Shown here piece after piece: positions 19,228 through 27,402 of a DNA stretch of 64,000 nucleotides (within the stretch, counting starts at the first letter, position 1; each line of letters opens with the position of its first letter). A program made the position numbers and the translations under genes. The DNA lies in the NCBI RefSeq assembly GCF_000717995.1, contig NZ_JODM01000005.1:261770-325769 (forward strand), in the 5' to 3' direction. Origin of the DNA: Streptomyces violaceorubidus. GTDB lineage: Bacteria > Actinomycetota > Actinomycetes > Streptomycetales > Streptomycetaceae. A model generated the notes under the pieces. The model did not search any database. It worked only from the letters and a program-made list of their open reading frames with translations, and was not told where the DNA came from.

Positions 19228-20304
19228 GTGAACTCCGTCGGACGACTGATCGTCGTCGTGCTCTTCGAGGGCGTCGACCTGCTCGACGTCACCGGGCCGC
19301 CGGAGGTGTTCTCCCTCGCTCGGCGGGAGACGGAGGACGCGGCGGGCTACGAAGTGGTCCTCGCCGCCGGGTCCATGGACCCCGTCACCACCGCCGCCGG
19401 AGTCCGCGTGCTGCCCGACGCCACCTTCGAGGACCTGTCCGCGCGGCGCATCGACACCCTGATCGTGCCCGGCGCGGTCGAGATCGACGGCCCGAGCCGG
19501 GTGCGGGCGCTCACCGACCCCGTCGTGGTCGAGTGGGTGCGGCGACTCGCGGCACGGACCCGGCGCGTCACGTCCGTCTGCGTCGGGGCGCACGTCCTGG
19601 CCGCCGCCGGGCTGCTCGACGGCAAGCGGGCCACCACGCACTGGTCGACCGCGCGTCAACTCGCCTACGAGCACCCGGCCGTCGAGGTCGACGCCGACCC
19701 GATCTTCATCCGCGAGGGCGACGTGTGGACCGGCGCCGGCATCAGCTCCTGCCTCGACCTCTCCCTCGCGCTCGTCGCCGACGACCTCGGCGAGGAGGTC
19801 GCGCTCAGGGTGGCCCGGCAGCTCGTGATGTACCTGAAACGGCCCAGCGGGCAGAGCCAGTTCAGCGTGCCGCTGGAGCAGGTCTCCACGACCCGGCGCG
19901 TCGAGGACCTCCGGCACCACATCATGCGCAACCTCGCCACACCGCTCACCGTCGCCGACCTCGCGGCCCACGCCCACGTCAGCGACCGGCAGCTCACCCG
20001 CATCTTCAAGACCGAACTCGGCACGACCCCGTACGCCTACGTCGAGTCGGCGCGCGTGGAAGCGGCACGCCAGCAGCTCGAATCCACCGACGCGACCCTG
20101 GAACGCGTCGCGTCGGCCTGCGGTTTCGGCACCGTCGACACCCTGGTCAGAGCCTTCCGCCGCAGGCTGGACACGACCCCGACGGAGTACCGGCGCCGGT
20201 TCCGGACGGGTGCGAGGGCCGGCGCCCAGGCGGTCCAGCACGGACCGACGGGGCCCGGACCGGTGCACCGCTGCCAGCGGCTGCCGGCGGCATCACCGCC
20301 ATGA
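19228..20304 (+). CDS. GlxA-family transcriptional regulator (DJ-1/PfpI + AraC)
   Basis: 358 aa from GTG 19228 (GGGAGG just upstream; an in-frame ATG at 19201 lacks a site). Residues about 5-185 are a DJ-1/PfpI-like domain (VVLFEGVDLLDVTGPPEVFSLA, VTSVCVGAHVLAAAGLLDGK with nucleophile-like Cys). Residues about 225-325 are an AraC two-helix-turn-helix DNA-binding domain (VADLAAHAHVSDRQLTRIFK, ERVASACGFGTVDTLVRAFRR). Probably senses a small metabolite and controls itself and the divergent hydrolase. Confidence 0.9.
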   Translation: MNSVGRLIVVVLFEGVDLLDVTGPPEVFSLARRETEDAAGYEVVLAAGSMDPVTTAAGVRVLPDATFEDLSARRIDTLIVPGAVEIDGPSRVRALTDPVVVEWVRRLAARTRRVTSVCVGAHVLAAAGLLDGKRATTHWSTARQLAYEHPAVEVDADPIFIREGDVWTGAGISSCLDLSLALVADDLGEEVALRVARQLVMYLKRPSGQSQFSVPLEQVSTTRRVEDLRHHIMRNLATPLTVADLAAHAHVSDRQLTRIFKTELGTTPYAYVESARVEAARQQLESTDATLERVASACGFGTVDTLVRAFRRRLDTTPTEYRRRFRTGARAGAQAVQHGPTGPGPVHRCQRLPAASPP

Positions 20305-20432
20305 ACGCCCTCCGTACCACCCCGCCCCGTCCGGTCGACGTGACCGCACTCTTCCCCCGACCGGCGCCGCCGGCGCGCACGACGACCCGGCTGCACCCGC
20401 GCCCCGGGTCCCCGGCCGTGCGCGACAGCTCC
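20301..20432 (+). pseudogene. 5' remnant of a conserved Streptomyces gene
   Basis: The ATG at 20301 opens MNALRTTPPRPVDVTALFP followed by an RTTTRLHPRPGSP segment. From memory this resembles the N terminus of a widespread Streptomyces protein that continues with a WP-rich DUF1963-like domain. Here the frame loses that character after about 44 codons, and a different frame (RLHLDPEAPELTPEERETLG at about 20470-20530) briefly looks coding. The 300 bases before the toxin-antitoxin pair therefore look like scrambled gene debris. Confidence 0.35.
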
Positions 20433-20732
20433 CGCTCCGCCGCCGTATCCCCGCGCCGCATCGGCCGAGCGGCTGCACCTCGACCCCGAGGCGCCCGAGC
20501 TCACCCCCGAGGAACGGGAGACCCTGGGCGCCACCACAGGAAGGTGGGAAGGGCACTCGGCGTCATACCGGCCGCGCCGATCCACAGGGTCGCGGTCGCA
20601 CCGAACGCGGCCCCGGACGCCCCGCCCAGGAGCCGGTCCGGGGGTGAGTGGCTGCCGGAGGCCCGACCGGGCCACCACGCGGACGACGCCGGCCCGGTGG
20701 AGCAGCAAGCCCGTCAAGCGGTCTCCGTCGGC

Positions 20733-20758
20733 GTATACGTCGACGTATACTCCGCTGC
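20733..20758 (+). promoter_or_regulatory. 18-bp palindrome over the antitoxin promoter
   Basis: GTATACGTCGACGTATAC (20733-20750) is a perfect palindrome whose right arm overlaps a TATACT -10 hexamer (20746-20751). The antitoxin ATG is 7 bases after the hexamer, so the transcript would start at or next to the start codon (leaderless). This is the expected layout of antitoxin autorepression. Confidence 0.75.
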
Positions 20759-21022
20759 ATGGGTGATGCGATGATCCGGGTCCCGGCCGAGGTGCGGGAC
20801 CGGTTGGCGGTGATCGCGGAGGCGCAGGGGACGTCTATTCGATCGCTGGTGCAGGAGTTCGCGGAGTCGACGCTGACGCAGGAGGAGCGTCGGGAGCGCG
20901 CCGAGCGGACGCGCGCCTACCTGGCCGAGAACTTCGGGGTCGAGGTGGACGACGAGGAGAGCGCGACGATGGGACGCAGGCTCCGGGAGGCATTCGCCCG
21001 GCAGCAGAGTGATGCCGCGTGA
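20759..21022 (+). CDS. Antitoxin of a PIN-type toxin-antitoxin pair
   Basis: 87 aa from ATG 20759, with no ribosome site and a -10 box directly upstream (leaderless). MIRVPAEVRDRLAVIAEAQG is a ribbon-helix-helix-like N terminus for DNA binding. The charged C terminus (ERRERAERTRAYLAENFG) would wrap the toxin. It overlaps the toxin gene by GTGA, so the two are translationally coupled. Confidence 0.8.
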   Translation: MGDAMIRVPAEVRDRLAVIAEAQGTSIRSLVQEFAESTLTQEERRERAERTRAYLAENFGVEVDDEESATMGRRLREAFARQQSDAA

Positions 21023-21405
21023 TCCTGCACCACCTGGTCCTCGACGCGCCCACGCTCGTGGCGCTGTCGGGCAGTCGGCAGGTGTCCGCTCTCGTCCACC
21101 GCGCGAACTTCGAGACGGAGACCCGTTTGTGGGTGCCGGCCCTTTCCGTGCTGGAGGCGGAGAGTGAGCTGCTCGGCATCACCGAACACGTCGGGCAGTT
21201 GGACGTGATGCACACCGTCGACCTCGACTACCCGGCAGTGCTCGCGATCGCACAGCTGAGCCGCGACGGCGTACCGCCAGGGGTCGGCGCGGCGATCCAC
21301 GCGGCGCGGCACCTGCCCGAGTGGGGCGCGGACGCGTTGATCGCCACGGTGGCTCCGAAGGCGTATGAGGGGCGCGGGCTGCCCGTACTGGACCTCAACC
21401 GCTGA
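21019..21405 (+). CDS. PIN-domain-like toxin (VapC-like)
   Basis: 128 aa, GTG start inside the antitoxin stop. LVLDAPTLVAL places the first PIN Asp at residue 9, VLEAESELLG gives the conserved Glu, and DALIATVAPKAYEG has the third acidic position. The length fits PIN RNases. The sequence is divergent from textbook VapC, so the family call rests on these acidic residues plus the antitoxin partner. It would be an Mg2+-dependent RNase. Confidence 0.7.
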   Translation: MILHHLVLDAPTLVALSGSRQVSALVHRANFETETRLWVPALSVLEAESELLGITEHVGQLDVMHTVDLDYPAVLAIAQLSRDGVPPGVGAAIHAARHLPEWGADALIATVAPKAYEGRGLPVLDLNR

Positions 21406-21480
21406 CGCCGGATCGCTTTTGCTGTGGGCGGTCGCAGGCGGGCGAGGATGTCCCCGACGCCGCCTCGCAGGTGAAGCGGC

Positions 21481-22332
21481 TCACGTGGGGCGGCTCACCT
21501 GGTCGTCCTCGGCGAACGTGACCGGCGCCTCGAAGGCCGCCCTGCGGGTCGCGCGCCGCAGGGCCCTGAGGACCGGGGTGCCGAGCGCCAGGGTCAGGAC
21601 GACCGTCATGGCGGCGCGGCCCCCGTCCCAGCCCAGCGACGTGGCCAGGCAGTAGGCCAGGAAGCGGGCCAGGTTGTCGGGGACCGAGGCGTCCGGGTCG
21701 AAGGCGATGTTCGAGGCGAGGGTGTTCATGAACGTCCAGCCCGCGAGGTTCATGACCGTGCCGTAGGCGAAGGCCGCCAGGAAGCCGTACGCCGCCAGCA
21801 TCAGCAGCTCCGCGCGGCCGCGCAGCCGGTCGGGGCCCGGCAGCAGGCCCGCGCCCATCGTGAACCAGCCCATCGCCAGCATCTGGAACGGCATCCACGG
21901 CCCCACCCCGCCCGTGAGCAGCGCGGACGCGAACATCGTGATCGAGCCCAGCGCGAAGCCGAAGCCGGGGCCGAGGACCCGGCCGCTGAGCACCATGAGG
22001 AAGAACATCGGCTCCAGGCCCGCCGTCCCCGCCCCGATGGGACGCAGGGCCGCGCCCGCCGCCGCCAGGACGCCGAGCATCGCCACGGCCTTGGGGCCGA
22101 GGCCCGACTCAGAGATCGTCGCCGCCACCACCGCCACCAGCAGCACCAGCACGCCCGCGAACAGCCACGGCGCGTCCTCGGCGTGCGCGTTCAGCGAGGC
22201 GTCCGGCGGGGCCAGGAAGGGCCAGCCGAAGCCCGCCACACCCACCGCGCCGACCAGGACCAGCGCGGCGACCGAGCGCGGGCCCAGGCGGACCGCGCGG
22301 GCCTGGCGCTGGGGAGGGGAGCCGCCGGTCAT
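21481..22332 (-). CDS. ECF transporter substrate-binding (S) component, probable cobalamin
   Basis: 283 aa, ATG inside the stop of the upstream ATPase gene (ATGA overlap). Six or more hydrophobic segments. The central LRPIGAGTAGLEPMFFLMVL, GRVLGPGFGFALGSITMFASALLTGGVGPWMPFQMLAMGW block is the signature of the ECF S-component fold (AxxxR helix, P-x-Q-M region). Being the last gene of a cobalamin-riboswitch operon makes cobalamin or a corrinoid the likely ligand. It assembles with the T and A products of the same operon. Confidence 0.82.
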   Translation of the reverse strand: MTGGSPPQRQARAVRLGPRSVAALVLVGAVGVAGFGWPFLAPPDASLNAHAEDAPWLFAGVLVLLVAVVAATISESGLGPKAVAMLGVLAAAGAALRPIGAGTAGLEPMFFLMVLSGRVLGPGFGFALGSITMFASALLTGGVGPWMPFQMLAMGWFTMGAGLLPGPDRLRGRAELLMLAAYGFLAAFAYGTVMNLAGWTFMNTLASNIAFDPDASVPDNLARFLAYCLATSLGWDGGRAAMTVVLTLALGTPVLRALRRATRRAAFEAPVTFAEDDQVSRPT

Positions 22333-24020
22333 GCCAGCGCCTCCCGTACCTGGGCCACCGTGAGCCACTTGCGCGGCGCCAGCACCTTGGCGACCTGCGG
22401 GGCGTACGACGGCGAGGCCACCACCACGTCCGCCGCCGGACCGTCGGCGATCACCTCGCCCTCGGCGAGCAGCACCACCCGGTGGGCCAGCTCGGCGGCC
22501 AGTTCCACGTCGTGCGTGGCCAGCACGATCGCGTGGCCCTCGGCGGCCAGGGCGCGCAGTATGCCGGCCAGCCTGGCCTTCGCCGCGTAGTCCAGGCCGC
22601 GCGTCGGCTCGTCCAGGAGGAGGAGCGGAGGACGGGCGGTGAGGACGACGGACAGGGCGAGGGTGAGGCGCTGGCCCTCCGAGAGGTCCCGGGGGTGGGT
22701 GTCGTCCGGGACGCCGGGGAGCAGTTCGGTGAGCAGCGCGCGGCAGGTGCCGGGGGTCGCCTCCGCGTCCTGGTCGGCGGCCGCGCACTCGGCGGCGACC
22801 ATGTCCGCGTACAGCAGGTCGCGCGGCTCCTGCGGGACCAGGCCGACCCGGCGTACGAGGTCGCGGGGGGCCGTACGGTGCGGTACCGCGTCCCCGGCCC
22901 GGACCGAACCGGCCGACGGTTCGACCAGGCCGACCAGCGCCGAGAGCAGCGTCGACTTTCCGGCGCCGTTGCGGCCCATCAGGGCCACCGTCTCGCCGGG
23001 GGAGACCGTCAGGTCCACGTGGCGCAGGGCCTGGACGCGATCGCGGCGCACGGCGAGGGAGCAGACCTCGGCGGCGTACGGGGTGGGGGAGGTGATCCTC
23101 TCCGAGGGCTTCCTGCGGCGACGCCAACGGGGGGTGACGGGGCGCGGGGCGGGTGGCGCCGGGAGCGGGGCGGACGGCGGCGGGGTGCGGTCCGGAACCT
23201 CCCGGCCGGACAGGCGCTCGCGCAGGGGGGCGGCCCGGCGGCGGGCGTCCCGGATCGTCAGCGGCAGCGGGGTCCAGCCCGCCAGCCTGCCCAGATCCAC
23301 CACCGGCGGGTACACCGGGGACACCGCCATCACCTCCGCCGGAGCGCCGATGAGCGGGGCCGCGCCGGGGGCCGGGAGCAGGACGACCTGGTCGGCGTAC
23401 TGGATGACCCGCTCCAGGCGGTGCTCGGCCATCAGGACGGTCGTACCGAGGTCGTGGACCAGGCGCTGGAGGACCGCCAGGACCTCCTCCGCGGCGGCGG
23501 GGTCCAGGGCGGAGGTCGGTTCGTCCAGGACCAGGACCTCCGGGTGCGGGGTGAGCACCGAGCCGATGGCGACCCGCTGCCGCTGGCCTCCGGAGAGGGT
23601 GGCGATGGGGCGGGAGCGCAGGTCGGAGAGGCCCAGGAGATCGAGGGTCTCCTCGACGCGGCGGCGCATCACGTCCGGGGCGAGCCCCAGGGACTCCATG
23701 CCGTAGGCCAGTTCGTCCTCGACGGTGTCCGTCACGAAGTGGGAGAGCGGGTCCTGGCCCACCGTGCCGACCACGTCGGCGAGTTCGCGGGGCTTGTGGG
23801 TGCGGGTGTCGCGGCCGGCCACGGTGACCCGGCCGCGCAGGGTGCCACCGGTGAAGTGCGGGACGAGGCCGCCTACCGCGCCCAGGACGGTGGACTTGCC
23901 GACGCCGGAGGGCCCGGCGAGCAGGACCAGTTCGCCCTCCGGGACCGCGAAGTCCACGGCCCGGACGGTGGGTTCGGCAGCACCGTCGTACGTGACGGAC
24001 ACGTCCTCGAAGCGGATCAC
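22329..24020 (-). CDS. ECF transporter ATPase, two fused ABC domains
   Basis: 563 aa, GTG start overlapping the T-component stop (GTGA). Two ATP-binding cassettes lie in tandem. The first has Walker A GPSGVGKST, signature LSGGQRQRVAIG and Walker B VLVLDEPTSALD. The second has GRNGAGKST, LSEGQRLTLALS and LLLLDEPTRGLD. A Pro-rich linker (about 290-330) joins them. These replace separate EcfA and EcfA'. The upstream reading frame continuing to 25067 is antisense-like noise and was excluded by the overlap start. Confidence 0.92.
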   Translation of the reverse strand: MIRFEDVSVTYDGAAEPTVRAVDFAVPEGELVLLAGPSGVGKSTVLGAVGGLVPHFTGGTLRGRVTVAGRDTRTHKPRELADVVGTVGQDPLSHFVTDTVEDELAYGMESLGLAPDVMRRRVEETLDLLGLSDLRSRPIATLSGGQRQRVAIGSVLTPHPEVLVLDEPTSALDPAAAEEVLAVLQRLVHDLGTTVLMAEHRLERVIQYADQVVLLPAPGAAPLIGAPAEVMAVSPVYPPVVDLGRLAGWTPLPLTIRDARRRAAPLRERLSGREVPDRTPPPSAPLPAPPAPRPVTPRWRRRRKPSERITSPTPYAAEVCSLAVRRDRVQALRHVDLTVSPGETVALMGRNGAGKSTLLSALVGLVEPSAGSVRAGDAVPHRTAPRDLVRRVGLVPQEPRDLLYADMVAAECAAADQDAEATPGTCRALLTELLPGVPDDTHPRDLSEGQRLTLALSVVLTARPPLLLLDEPTRGLDYAAKARLAGILRALAAEGHAIVLATHDVELAAELAHRVVLLAEGEVIADGPAADVVVASPSYAPQVAKVLAPRKWLTVAQVREALA

Positions 24021-25192
24021 GACGGCTCCTTCACGGCGGGCTCGGGTGCGGGGGTGACGAACGACGGGAGCAGGCCGAGCAGTACGGCCGCCGCCGGCCC
24101 GAGGGGGAGGGCCGGGGCTCGCAGGGGGACCACGCCCGGGTGCAGCGCCGCCGGGTCGCGCGCGGCGGCCAGGAACAGCAGCGCCGCGACCGCCGCGCCG
24201 GAGCCGGTGACCAGCCAGGCTCGGGCGTCCCAGCGGTCGGGGCGGTAGCGGGTGCGCACCGTGCGCCGGCCGCCGAGCCACAGACCCGCGACGGCGGCGG
24301 CCACGCCGGCCAGGAGTACGGGGATGCCGTACGTGCCGCCCGCGGCGGTCAGCAGCCCGTACGTCCCCGCGCAGACGCCGAGCAGACCGCCGAGGGTGAG
24401 GGCGGCGGTGGTACGGCGGACGGCGGCCGGGAGCTGGGCGGTGCGGCCGTAGCCGCGGGCGTCCATCGCGGCGGCGAGGGCGACCGAGCGCTCCAGAGCG
24501 CCCTCCAGGACGGGGAGCCCCACCTGGAGCAGGCCCCGCAGGCCGCGGTCCGGCCGGCCGCGCAGCCGGCGGGCGGCGCGCAGGCGCTGGACGTCGGCGA
24601 TGAGGTTCGGCGCGAAGGTGAGGGCGACGACGACGGCGACGCCCATCTCGTACAGGGCGCCGGGCAGGGACTTGAGGAGACGGGCCGGGTTGGCCAGGGC
24701 GTTGGCGGCGCCGACGCAGATGAGGAGGGTGGCCAGCTTCATCGCGTCGTACAGCGCGAAGGCGAGGCCCTCCGCGGTGACTCGGCCGCCGAGGCGGATG
24801 CCCTGCGCCCAGTCGGGGAGGGGGACTTCGGGGAGCGTGAGGAGGGTGTGGGTGCCGGGGATCGGGGAGCCGAGGAGGGTGGTGAACAGCAGGCGGACGA
24901 GGAGGACGGCGAGGGCGAGTTTGACGAAGGCGCCGTAGGAACGGGCCCAAGGGGCTTGCGGGCGGCGGGTGATGACGACGTAGGCGGAGACGGTGACGAG
25001 GAGGGCGAGGAGGAGGGGGTTGGTGGTGCGGGTGGCGGCGGTGCCCAGGGCCAGCGCCCACAGCCACCAGGCGCCGGGATGAACGGGTGCGGTGCGCTGG
25101 TGGCGGGCGGGGGCGCCTGCGCGCGCCGGGGGGACCCCCGTCGTCCCGGCGGCACGACCGCCCGCACGGGGTGCTGCTTCAGCGGGTCGCAT
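24017..25192 (-). CDS. ECF transporter transmembrane (T) component
   Basis: 391 aa from ATG 25192, which lies inside the end of the upstream gene; a later start near HPGAWWLWALAL is possible. EcfT features: N-terminal helices (LLLALLVTVSAYVVIT), FVKLALAVLLVRLLFTTLLG, and two coupling-helix motifs of the A-R-G type, RLRAARRLRG and AAAMDARGYGR, which dock on the ATPases. Sits between the exported protein gene and the ATPase gene with overlaps on both sides. Confidence 0.88.
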   Translation of the reverse strand: MRPAEAAPRAGGRAAGTTGVPPARAGAPARHQRTAPVHPGAWWLWALALGTAATRTTNPLLLALLVTVSAYVVITRRPQAPWARSYGAFVKLALAVLLVRLLFTTLLGSPIPGTHTLLTLPEVPLPDWAQGIRLGGRVTAEGLAFALYDAMKLATLLICVGAANALANPARLLKSLPGALYEMGVAVVVALTFAPNLIADVQRLRAARRLRGRPDRGLRGLLQVGLPVLEGALERSVALAAAMDARGYGRTAQLPAAVRRTTAALTLGGLLGVCAGTYGLLTAAGGTYGIPVLLAGVAAAVAGLWLGGRRTVRTRYRPDRWDARAWLVTGSGAAVAALLFLAAARDPAALHPGVVPLRAPALPLGPAAAVLLGLLPSFVTPAPEPAVKEPS

Positions 25193-25832
25193 TCCTGCGC
25201 CGCCCTGCCTGCCAGGCGCCTGCGGCGGCCAGGGCGGCGATCACCGCGATGCCCGCGACGAGGCCGACCGACGGACCGCCCTCGTCCGCGCTCTCGTCCT
25301 TCTCGGGGGCCGCTGCCGTCCTCGGGTCCTGCTTCTGGGACACCTGCTCCCCGCAGCCCGACTTCGGGTAGCCCGCGATCGCGCACAGCAGGGCGTTGGT
25401 GTCGTAGCGGAGGGGACCGGCGACGGCGGCCAGGGCGTCGGCCGTCGTCGCGTCGGGGGAGACCTGCGCGCAGGCCGTGCGCGGGGCGGGCGGGGTCTCG
25501 CCGGACGGGGCGTCGGAGGCCGTGCCGAAGTCGAGGACCAGCGCCACCCTCTTGCTGCCGTCCTCGGCCGGGGTCTTCGCGCAGATCGACGCAAAGTCCG
25601 CCGTGCCGCGCGGCCGGGCCGCGTCGCCCGAGTCCTCGCTCACCGCGAAGCGGAAGCCCTGCACATCGCCGTCGGAGGGGCGGACCAGGGACGGGCCCTG
25701 GGTGGCGTAGACCCAGGCCCCGCCGTCACGGTCCCAGTAGGACCAGTAGCGGTACCCGGCGGCCCGCGCCTGGCCGGCGGTCCCGATCAGCAGGAACGCG
25801 GCCAGCAGGAAGAGGACGACGCGGCGGGTCAC
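25179..25832 (-). CDS. Exported, C-terminally anchored protein of the cobalamin operon
   Basis: 217 aa, GTG overlapping the upstream stop. Signal peptide RRVVLFLLAAFLLIGTAGQARA. The ectodomain starts GYRYWSYWDRDGGAWVYATQGP and has four Cys (IC, TAC, LLC, SGC), likely disulfides. A Glu/Lys linker, one membrane helix (LVAGIAVIAALAAAGAWQAG) and a basic tail RRRNATR follow. No family recognised with certainty; the aromatic-rich N-terminal segment could be a ligand-binding beta domain. The context implies a role in capturing the substrate of the adjacent ECF transporter. Confidence 0.75.
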   Translation of the reverse strand: MTRRVVLFLLAAFLLIGTAGQARAAGYRYWSYWDRDGGAWVYATQGPSLVRPSDGDVQGFRFAVSEDSGDAARPRGTADFASICAKTPAEDGSKRVALVLDFGTASDAPSGETPPAPRTACAQVSPDATTADALAAVAGPLRYDTNALLCAIAGYPKSGCGEQVSQKQDPRTAAAPEKDESADEGGPSVGLVAGIAVIAALAAAGAWQAGRRRNATR

Positions 25833-27085
25833 GGCTGCTGCTTCTTGTTGCGGTTGCTGAGCAGGAAGCCGATGCCGATGCCGAAGACCAGGCAGACGCC
25901 GACGAACCACCAGACGCCGAAGGGCGAGTCGTCGTCCTTCTTCTCGTCCGACGTCTCGTCCGCGTGCGCGGACGCGGTGTCCTTCGCCGCCACCCCCTGC
26001 GGAGCCGGCCCCGTCGCGTTCAGCTTCGCCACCAGGTCCGTGCCGCCGAAGTCGCGCGGGTCGGTGCCCGTGGCGTGGGCGGCGAAGATCAGCTGGGCGT
26101 AGGCGGCCGGGCCGCTCTGCGCGGCCCAGGTCGCGGCGTTCTTCTTCAGCCAGGCCAGCGGCTCGGCCGCCTTGTCCGTGCCGCCCTGCGCCGCGAGGGC
26201 GACGACGGCGTCGGCGGTGTTGCCGTAGTCGGGCTGGTCGGCGGAGCCGCCGAGGGCGGAGACGAGGTGGCCGTCCTTGGCGAGCGTGTCGGTGAGATAC
26301 GCGGCGGCGTTGGCGGCGGCGCGCTCGCGGGTGGGCGAGTCCGCGTCGGCGCACGAGGCGGCGCCGGTCTTCTCACCGGCCTCGGCGACCAGGCCCTTGC
26401 CGAGCGAGCCGAGGACACCGGCGGCGGTCGCGTCCGCGTTGGCGAGCAGCTTGCCGTCCTTGTCGGGCTGGAAGGCGAAGGCGCCCGCGCCCTTGTCCTT
26501 CGCACAGGGCAGGGCGAAGGCCAGCAGGGCGTCGTACGGGGACTTGCCGCCCTTCGCGACGTCCTCGGGGTTCGTCTCGGTGGCGGTCAGGGCGCCGATG
26601 ACGACGGAGGTGGAGTTGGCGTCGCTGGGGGTGCCGGGGCTGTAGCCCCAGCCGCCGTCCTTGTTCTGCACGGACTTCAGCCAGCCGAGGGCCTCCTCGA
26701 CGACGTCGCCGTGGCCGCCGACGGCCCAGAGCGCCTGGACGGCGGCGGCCGTGTTGTTGGTGTCGATCGGTGTCCTGGCGTCGCAGGGCTTGGACGGGTC
26801 GGCGCGGAAGGGGGCGAAGGCGCCGTTCGCGCACTGCTGGTCCGTGAGCCACTTCACGGCCGTCGAGGACGGGACCACGCCCACCGTGTCCTGCGCGAGC
26901 AGCGCGAGGGACTGGCGCCAGACCCCGTCGTACCGGGGGTCGGTGGTCCCGTACAGCCCGGACGGCGCGGTCGTGGACGGGGAGGCGGAGGGCGACGGAT
27001 CGGCGGCGACCGCGGGCGCGGCGGCGGCGCCGATCACGGCTATGGCGGCCAGAGCCGCGGCGCTGCTGCGTCGGCGGACGTTCAT
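25829..27085 (-). CDS. Exported prenyltransferase/squalene-cyclase-like repeat protein, possible corrinoid binder
   Basis: 418 aa from ATG 27085. Signal peptide (SSAAALAAIAVIGAAAAPAVAA). Ectodomain with alpha/alpha repeats: WLTDQQCANGAFAPF, TNNTAAAVQALWAVGG, WLKSVQNKDGGWGYSPG (a QW-type repeat), ANSTSVVIGAL, GNTADAVVALAAQGG. An acidic linker, a C-terminal helix WWFVGVCLVFGIGIGFLL and the basic tail NRNKKQQP anchor it. Three Cys pairs. It is the first gene after a cobalamin riboswitch and is coupled to an ECF transporter. The alpha/alpha barrel is the fold of animal transcobalamin and intrinsic factor, so I infer surface corrinoid capture. Enzymatic function is unlikely, because no DxDD or similar motif is seen. 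Confidence 0.78.
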   Translation of the reverse strand: MNVRRRSSAAALAAIAVIGAAAAPAVAADPSPSASPSTTAPSGLYGTTDPRYDGVWRQSLALLAQDTVGVVPSSTAVKWLTDQQCANGAFAPFRADPSKPCDARTPIDTNNTAAAVQALWAVGGHGDVVEEALGWLKSVQNKDGGWGYSPGTPSDANSTSVVIGALTATETNPEDVAKGGKSPYDALLAFALPCAKDKGAGAFAFQPDKDGKLLANADATAAGVLGSLGKGLVAEAGEKTGAASCADADSPTRERAAANAAAYLTDTLAKDGHLVSALGGSADQPDYGNTADAVVALAAQGGTDKAAEPLAWLKKNAATWAAQSGPAAYAQLIFAAHATGTDPRDFGGTDLVAKLNATGPAPQGVAAKDTASAHADETSDEKKDDDSPFGVWWFVGVCLVFGIGIGFLLSNRNKKQQP

Positions 27086-27189
27086 GATCGGCGGGTGCCT
27101 TTCCCTGTGCGGGGTCCGGCAGCACGGGGCACCCCCGGCGGCTCGGCCCCGTATGCCTCGACGGTGCCCGTGCACCGGCGGGCGCCGGG

Positions 27190-27345
27190 CACGTGAGCCG
27201 GTCACGTCCGTGCGGGGCAGTCCGGCTCACCGTCGCCGAGCCCCAAGGGGCCCGGCGGGCGGCTCACGGTTGCGGGTCAGCGCCGGAATTGCACCGGCTT
27301 CCCCCCGTACGGGTGATGACGACGCCGCCACTTTACCCGCCCCCG
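27190..27345 (-). promoter_or_regulatory. Cobalamin (adenosylcobalamin-type) riboswitch
   Basis: Reading the minus strand, GGAAGCCGGTGCAATTCCGG is followed by CGCTGACCCGCAACCGTGAG (about 27306-27263). These are the conserved core of cobalamin riboswitches: the GGAA..CCGGTG..AATCCGG hairpin and GCTG-CCCGCAACTGT. Further on, GGTGAGCCGGACTGCCCCGC (about 27225-27206) matches the B12-box/3' strand region used in actinomycetes. It ends about 100 bases before the first gene of the operon. Binding of the cofactor would repress the operon. Confidence 0.88.
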
Positions 27346-27402
27346 GGATCCGGGCCGAGGGGCGGCCGGAGGGCGGGAGCGGTCGGGGGATACGTTCCGG
27401 GC

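Noticed and set aside
22329..25067. Reading the ECF ATPase as a 912-aa protein
   Set aside because: The first 350 codons overlap the T component and are Pro/Arg-rich noise; GTG 24020 overlapping the T stop gives a normal ATPase N terminus.
25829..27085. Terpene cyclase or prenyltransferase enzyme
   Set aside because: Only the repeat fold is present; no catalytic Asp motif, and the protein is exported and membrane anchored in a transport operon.
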